Positions 62,108-64,000 of a stretch of 64,000 nucleotides of DNA are shown here, piece by piece. The position numbers were made by a program, and so were the translations under genes. The stretch comes from Butyrivibrio sp. AE3009 (lineage in GTDB: Bacteria > Bacillota > Clostridia > Lachnospirales > Lachnospiraceae). Each line of letters opens with the position of its first letter. The stretch's first letter is position 1. Below the pieces are notes generated by a model that searched no databases, was not told the origin of the DNA, and saw only the letters and a list, made by a program, of their open reading frames with translations. The stretch is from the NCBI RefSeq assembly GCF_000420845.1, contig NZ_ATVS01000002.1:124001-188000 (forward strand), read 5' to 3'.

Positions 62108-62926
62108 ATGAAGGTAAAGATGATAACCTCTCCGACCATGGAGCTATACAAAAACATGATAATGCCGGATGTCTATCAGGCTATCGAAAATGGTGCGCCC
62201 ATGACTGCGATAGGTCTTAGTAAGGACAATATTGCTGTAGGTGCGCTGGTAGGTGCGATAACAAACGGAGATGTATTTGAGGTACAATCGCTATACGTTG
62301 ACGAGAAGTACAGAAGGCAAGGAGGCGGAACCATGCTGGTTAAGGCTCTGCAGTCTCTTTTGGAGAAGAGGGAGCTTCCGGCTGTGCTGTCCTGTCTTGA
62401 AGGTTATGATGAGAGCGATGCGTTAATGTCGTTTATGGAGTCCATAGGAGCCGCCCGGGATACTGAGCTGGAAGGAATCTATCGTGGCCGGCTGAGATCT
62501 TTCTGGGAATCGGGACTTTTTAGCAGGGATTACAACAATCCCGATATTAAGAGGTTTACGCAGCTAAGTGATACGGAATTGGATGATGTCACGAAGATCA
62601 TTTCAAGGTTTGAGGTTCCGATAGAAGGCGACTTTCTTCAGTCCGGGGGGATACTTAAGAAAGCCAGTCTGGCTGCAACCAAAAATGGAACTGTGCAAGG
62701 CATAATGCTATATTGTTCCGATGGCAGCAGTGAGCCAATTATCCTTGTTTCCAAAATTGAGGATGCTTCAGTTCTGGCGGGGCTTATAAATACCGGACTG
62801 ATTGTCTGCGAGGAGGTTCTGGGGGCAGATGCCTATGTCAGAATACCGGTCTGGGCCGAACGTTATCACAGATTGCTTGAAAACATAGATGGAATGACGA
62901 ACCTGCAACATAACTATATATTCTAA
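62108..62926 (+). CDS. GNAT family N-acetyltransferase
   Basis: A 272-residue protein. The N-terminal GNAT domain (about 1-140) has VQSLYVDEKYRRQGGGTMLVKAL, where RRQGGG is the acetyl-CoA pyrophosphate loop (Q/RxxGxG/A). The remaining 130 residues could be a second, degenerate GNAT-like domain (GGILKKASLAATKNGTVQGI) without a clear CoA motif. Substrate is unknown. A ribosome-like AAAGGGAT precedes the ATG. It lies just before the unfinished last gene. Confidence 0.8.
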   Translation: MKVKMITSPTMELYKNMIMPDVYQAIENGAPMTAIGLSKDNIAVGALVGAITNGDVFEVQSLYVDEKYRRQGGGTMLVKALQSLLEKRELPAVLSCLEGYDESDALMSFMESIGAARDTELEGIYRGRLRSFWESGLFSRDYNNPDIKRFTQLSDTELDDVTKIISRFEVPIEGDFLQSGGILKKASLAATKNGTVQGIMLYCSDGSSEPIILVSKIEDASVLAGLINTGLIVCEEVLGADAYVRIPVWAERYHRLLENIDGMTNLQHNYIF

Positions 62927-62954
62927 AATCATTTTTCTTATATGAGGGGGAAAA

Positions 62955-64000
62955 ATGGATACTAAGAATCTATACGAGAAGAGTCTAAGCAAAAAGGTAA
63001 CAGAGGTAAATAAGGGCGGTATCAATACCGGTGCCGACCAGAGTCAGGAACTTCTTAAAAACATCATGACAGTTCCGAAGCTCCGGGAGTCTAATAATAA
63101 GACTCTTGAAAAAAAGTCAAACAAGATAAGCGAAGATGTAAGCAAGGACGCTTTTTTAAGTGGTCTTCTCAAGAAAAACGAAGATCTGTTTCAAGAAGGA
63201 TTGAGCATTTTGGGGGAAGAGGATGAAAAAGACTTAAGTCTTGATGAGTCCCTTTCCGGAATTGATAAGGAAATCTTAGCACCGCTTCATGACAAGACTA
63301 CGAGATTTAAGAGATATACGGACTATCCTTCACTTGTTCAGAAGGATAAGATCAAGGTGGGAAATTTACTTAATAATGCCGGCACCGTGGTTAAAAAGGG
63401 CGCTTTTGATGACCAGATGCTGGAGACCGGCAGGCAGTTCATTCAAAAGATCAACCAGCATTTCGGCATTGATAGCAATCCCACAGGTACAGAGAAGAAG
63501 TTCTTCCGGGAGATAGGATCAAAGGAGACCGTAGATTTTCTGTATGTTGACGGAAAACCTATTAAGAAATACGTTTCAGATGAATACGGCTACAAGGGTT
63601 CTGGAAACAAACAGCAGGAGAAGCAGATTCTGGGAGCCTATGCGGCCATGATAGCTGCAAGGCAGAACCATGCCATTACCCTGGTGCGCCCTGTTATCAT
63701 CAACGGCGTAGCTGAGGTGGACATACAGAATGTTGGTACTTACACCGGCGGGAATCTTAGCCGCTCTGATAAGGTTAAGGCCATCGGCTATGGATTAAAA
63801 GGAAATGAGTACGTAAAGTATTGCGAGAGTGCCTTCAGAATTGATATGAGAGCCAAGGCCGGAAGGGCTCTTAGGCGTGCCACCGGCAAAAATGTGCAGG
63901 GGCTTGATAAGCTTTTGCAGCTTAAGACTAATCTTGAGGAAGCCGGAAGGGGCTCCCATGAGGACTACAACGCATTTTTGAGAGCCTTTAACAATTATTT
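62955..64000 (+). CDS. Unknown protein, 3' end beyond window
   Basis: A frame open from ATG 62955 to the end of the window: at least 348 residues, with a strong GAGGGGG ribosome site. No signal peptide or membrane helix is seen. The first 110 residues are polar and probably disordered (rich in Lys, Glu, Ser, Asn), with a Leu/Asp/Glu-rich stretch near 85-105. From about 150 on it looks folded (FIQKINQHFGID, ILGAYAAMIAARQNHAITLV). No family recognised. It follows the GNAT gene after 28 bp, so the two may be one transcript. Confidence 0.75.
   Translation, partial: MDTKNLYEKSLSKKVTEVNKGGINTGADQSQELLKNIMTVPKLRESNNKTLEKKSNKISEDVSKDAFLSGLLKKNEDLFQEGLSILGEEDEKDLSLDESLSGIDKEILAPLHDKTTRFKRYTDYPSLVQKDKIKVGNLLNNAGTVVKKGAFDDQMLETGRQFIQKINQHFGIDSNPTGTEKKFFREIGSKETVDFLYVDGKPIKKYVSDEYGYKGSGNKQQEKQILGAYAAMIAARQNHAITLVRPVIINGVAEVDIQNVGTYTGGNLSRSDKVKAIGYGLKGNEYVKYCESAFRIDMRAKAGRALRRATGKNVQGLDKLLQLKTNLEEAGRGSHEDYNAFLRAFNNY

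Overview
The window looks like a core-chromosome segment of an anaerobic Gram-positive Lachnospiraceae bacterium, most probably of the Butyrivibrio/Pseudobutyrivibrio group. This is inferred from the AT-leaning base composition, AGGAGG-type ribosome sites, a T-box leader on pheST, a Firmicutes-style 6S RNA, a CE2-type esterase, a probable pyrophosphate-dependent phosphofructokinase and an unusual density of cyclic-di-GMP genes. No rRNA, tRNA, prophage, CRISPR array or insertion sequence was seen.

Layout. 1-6.4 kb: the end of a GH3-like gene, a YitT membrane protein, a PHP phosphoesterase, a CE2-type esterase, a MATE exporter, a DUF3592 membrane protein and a two-AP2-domain protein. 6.5-16.8 kb: thrC, citrate synthase, a DUF3160 lipoprotein with a CapA-like partner, HU, deoC and aminopeptidase P. 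16.8-17.2 kb: 6S RNA. 17.2-22 kb: BrkB-like and AI-2E-type membrane proteins, a secreted EEP-family enzyme and phosphofructokinase. 22-30 kb: two GGDEF proteins, a GGDEF/EAL protein, a second HU, an HPr-like protein without the catalytic histidine, DegV, an unidentified structured RNA of about 260 nt, and MntP. 30.3-37.9 kb: T-box leader, pheST, M18 aminopeptidase, a glycosyltransferase and queA. 37.9-44.5 kb: a PilZ protein, UDP-glucose dehydrogenase, tyrA-aroA and an EF-G paralogue. 44.5-50.2 kb: a membrane EAL protein, then an operon of a homocitrate-synthase-family enzyme, a GntR regulator and NADP-isocitrate dehydrogenase behind a 24-bp palindrome. 50.2-64 kb: ABC-F ATPase, CPBP protease-like protein, purine permease, HflK/HflC, Rho, a second PilZ protein, a YggS-type PLP protein, another GGDEF protein, a GNAT enzyme and an unfinished unknown gene.

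Three themes link the genes. The first is second-messenger signalling: three likely diguanylate cyclases, two EAL phosphodiesterases and two PilZ receptors within 64 kb. The second is carbon flow to 2-oxoglutarate: two different citrate-synthase candidates and one isocitrate dehydrogenase. The third is RNA-level control: 6S RNA, the T-box, the unknown RNA, a structured HU leader, and a Rho factor carrying a low-complexity repeat insert.

The strongest candidates for something undescribed are the structured RNA at 27.36-27.62 kb, the AP2-domain protein that looks like a domesticated homing endonuclease, the Crh-like HPr protein and the palindrome-controlled operon at 46.6-50.2 kb. All functional calls come from reading motifs by eye; no database search was run.
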